From Actinomycetota bacterium (GTDB taxonomy: Bacteria; Actinomycetota; Acidimicrobiia; Acidimicrobiales; Ilumatobacteraceae), in the NCBI GenBank assembly GCA_009705865.1, contig WLSJ01000089.1:1-7135 (forward strand): a DNA stretch of 7,135 nucleotides. Direction: 5' to 3'. The position numbers were made by a program, and so were the translations under genes. Position 1 is the stretch's first letter. The number at the start of each line of letters is the position of its first letter. This document shows, piece after piece, positions 6,212 to 7,135 of this stretch. Under the pieces are notes generated by a model. It was not told the origin of the DNA, did not search any database, and saw only the letters and a list, made by a program, of their open reading frames with translations.

Positions 6212-6219
6212 TATAAGTT
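6212..6219 (+). promoter_or_regulatory. Candidate -10 region TATAAGTT for the molybdenum hydroxylase gene
   Basis: TATAAG (6212-6217) and the overlapping TANNNT match TAAGTT (6214-6219) end 10 and 8 bases before the ATG at 6228. Transcription would start at the ATG or only a few bases ahead of it. The upstream stretch is T-rich (a TTTTAC repeat at 6194-6205) without a clear -35. Confidence 0.45.
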
Positions 6220-6227
6220 GGACTCTG

Positions 6228-7135
6228 ATGATTGACCAGACAGACCTCTCCACGCGCATCTCATTTCGCGTCAACGGAAACGACGTATCCGTGGCGAGCG
6301 ACCACCCTCATCTGTTGGCTGCCTTACGGGACGAACTGAACATCACCTCGGCAAAAGATGGGTGCTCGCCCACTGGCCAATGCGGATGTTGCACCATCAT
6401 GATCGACGGTAAAGCACAGGTGTCATGTCAATACCCAGTTGCAAAAGCTGAAGGTCGCTCGATCACCACGCTGGAAGGCGTCGATGAAGCTGAACGTCAG
6501 TCTTTTTCCGATGCATTTGCAGCGTGTGGCGGTTTGCAGTGTGGATTTTGCATTCCTGGCATCGTTATGCGTGCGAAATCGCAAATAGATAAAAAAGGTG
6601 CTGACCTAACACGTGAAGAAATGTCTCGTCACCTTGGTGCGCACTTATGTCGTTGTACCGGTTACGTGAAAATTCTTGACGCAATTGATGTTGTTGCAAA
6701 AGGCACTCCGGTCTCAGTTGCTCTTCCCGGCGGAATTGGTTCACGTGGGGCTAAATACGAAGCACCTGAACTAGCTCTCGGAGACCGCGGATATGTCGAC
6801 GACATTCGTGTCCCAGGCATGCTTCACGCTGCCCTTCACCTGACAGCACATGTTCGTGCCGACATCCTTGCCATTGACACCGCAGATGCACTGGCTGCAC
6901 CAGGCGTCGAAGCCATCTACACGGCAGACGATGTGCCAGGCGATATTCGTGTCGGCATCATCTACAAAGATTGGCCTGTTTTTATAGGTGTAGGCGAACG
7001 GACATCATATGCAGGAGACGTTCTTGCAATTGTTGTAGCTCGCACTCGACGTGAGGCTCGCGCTGCAGCTGCGCTGATCAAAGTTATATACAACCCGTTA
7101 CGACCAATCGTTGATCCGATGCAAGCAATCACAGA
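6228..7135 (+). CDS. Molybdenum hydroxylase (xanthine dehydrogenase / aldehyde oxidoreductase family), fused 2x[2Fe-2S] and Mo subunit, 3' cut
   Basis: Of this long enzyme, 302 codons are visible before the right edge. Residues 11-75 form a plant-ferredoxin-type [2Fe-2S] domain with KDGCSPTGQCGCCT (43-56) and C67 as ligands. Residues 95-155 form the second, helical [2Fe-2S] domain with QCGFCIPG (104-111; C105, C108) and LCRCTGY (140-146; C141, C143). After a linker, SRGAKYEAPELALGDRGYVDD (172-192) begins the a/b-hammerhead domain of the molybdopterin subunit, which continues to the edge. The order 2Fe-2S, 2Fe-2S, Mo without an FAD domain is the layout of Desulfovibrio aldehyde oxidoreductase; xanthine dehydrogenases usually have FAD in or between these parts. 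Substrate residues lie outside the window, so purine versus aldehyde versus another N-heterocycle cannot be decided. Electrons must leave through a separate partner. An in-frame ATG at 6189 would add 13 residues (MGFTFTFRISWTL); I prefer 6228 because of the -10 position and the family's usual N-terminus. Confidence 0.9.
   Translation, partial: MIDQTDLSTRISFRVNGNDVSVASDHPHLLAALRDELNITSAKDGCSPTGQCGCCTIMIDGKAQVSCQYPVAKAEGRSITTLEGVDEAERQSFSDAFAACGGLQCGFCIPGIVMRAKSQIDKKGADLTREEMSRHLGAHLCRCTGYVKILDAIDVVAKGTPVSVALPGGIGSRGAKYEAPELALGDRGYVDDIRVPGMLHAALHLTAHVRADILAIDTADALAAPGVEAIYTADDVPGDIRVGIIYKDWPVFIGVGERTSYAGDVLAIVVARTRREARAAAALIKVIYNPLRPIVDPMQAIT

Noticed and set aside
6189..6227. Upstream in-frame ATG at 6189 as the molybdenum hydroxylase start
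   Set aside because: It has an AAGGG four to five bases upstream but no -10 at the right distance, and the added MGFTFTFRISWTL would lie over the better promoter candidate. Kept as an alternative, not preferred.
5897..6235. Plus-strand ORF reaching into the second divergent promoter region
   Set aside because: It overlaps the acyltransferase N-terminus antisense and the start of the molybdenum hydroxylase; its translation is low-complexity Thr/Arg-rich with no domain.

Overview
The window is a dense bacterial segment with seven protein-coding genes, two of them cut by the window edges. I see no RNA genes, CRISPR array, insertion sequence or phage gene. Base composition looks close to 50% GC by eye. 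The protein families, together with Shine-Dalgarno-free starts sitting 6-7 bases after TANNNT boxes, suggest an actinobacterium of moderate GC, perhaps a planktonic lineage (Acidimicrobiia or Nanopelagicales type). The taxonomy is inference; no marker gene is present.

Positions 1-3112 (minus strand) hold a tight three-gene operon read right to left: a 60-residue single-pass membrane protein, a 465-residue NoeA-like protein with a kinase-like N-terminal half and a SAM methyltransferase C-terminal half, and a multi-pass membrane protein with an outward-facing alkaline-phosphatase/sulfatase-superfamily domain that runs off the left edge. The gaps are 3 and 5 bases. The set looks like a cell-surface modification module (methylation plus transfer or hydrolysis of a phospho or sulfo group), but its substrate is unknown. 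This is the least understood and most interesting part of the window.

Positions 3113-3200 are a divergent promoter region with two small dyad symmetries. Positions 3201-4358 (plus) encode a PLP-dependent transsulfuration-family enzyme (cystathionine gamma-synthase/lyase type). It meets the next gene tail to tail with 3 bases between them and a small hairpin over the junction.

Positions 4362-6138 (minus) hold a two-gene operon with an 8-base overlap: a YihG-like lysophospholipid acyltransferase, then a DUF1295 membrane protein of the steroid-reductase/isoprenylcysteine-methyltransferase-like group. Together they point to membrane lipid metabolism.

Positions 6139-6227 are a second divergent promoter region. 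Positions 6228-7135 (plus) begin a molybdenum hydroxylase of the xanthine dehydrogenase/aldehyde oxidoreductase family, in which the two [2Fe-2S] domains are fused directly to the molybdopterin subunit without an FAD domain. It is cut by the right edge.

All four transcription units that start inside the window have a TANNNT-like -10 box a few bases before the start codon, consistent with leaderless mRNAs.
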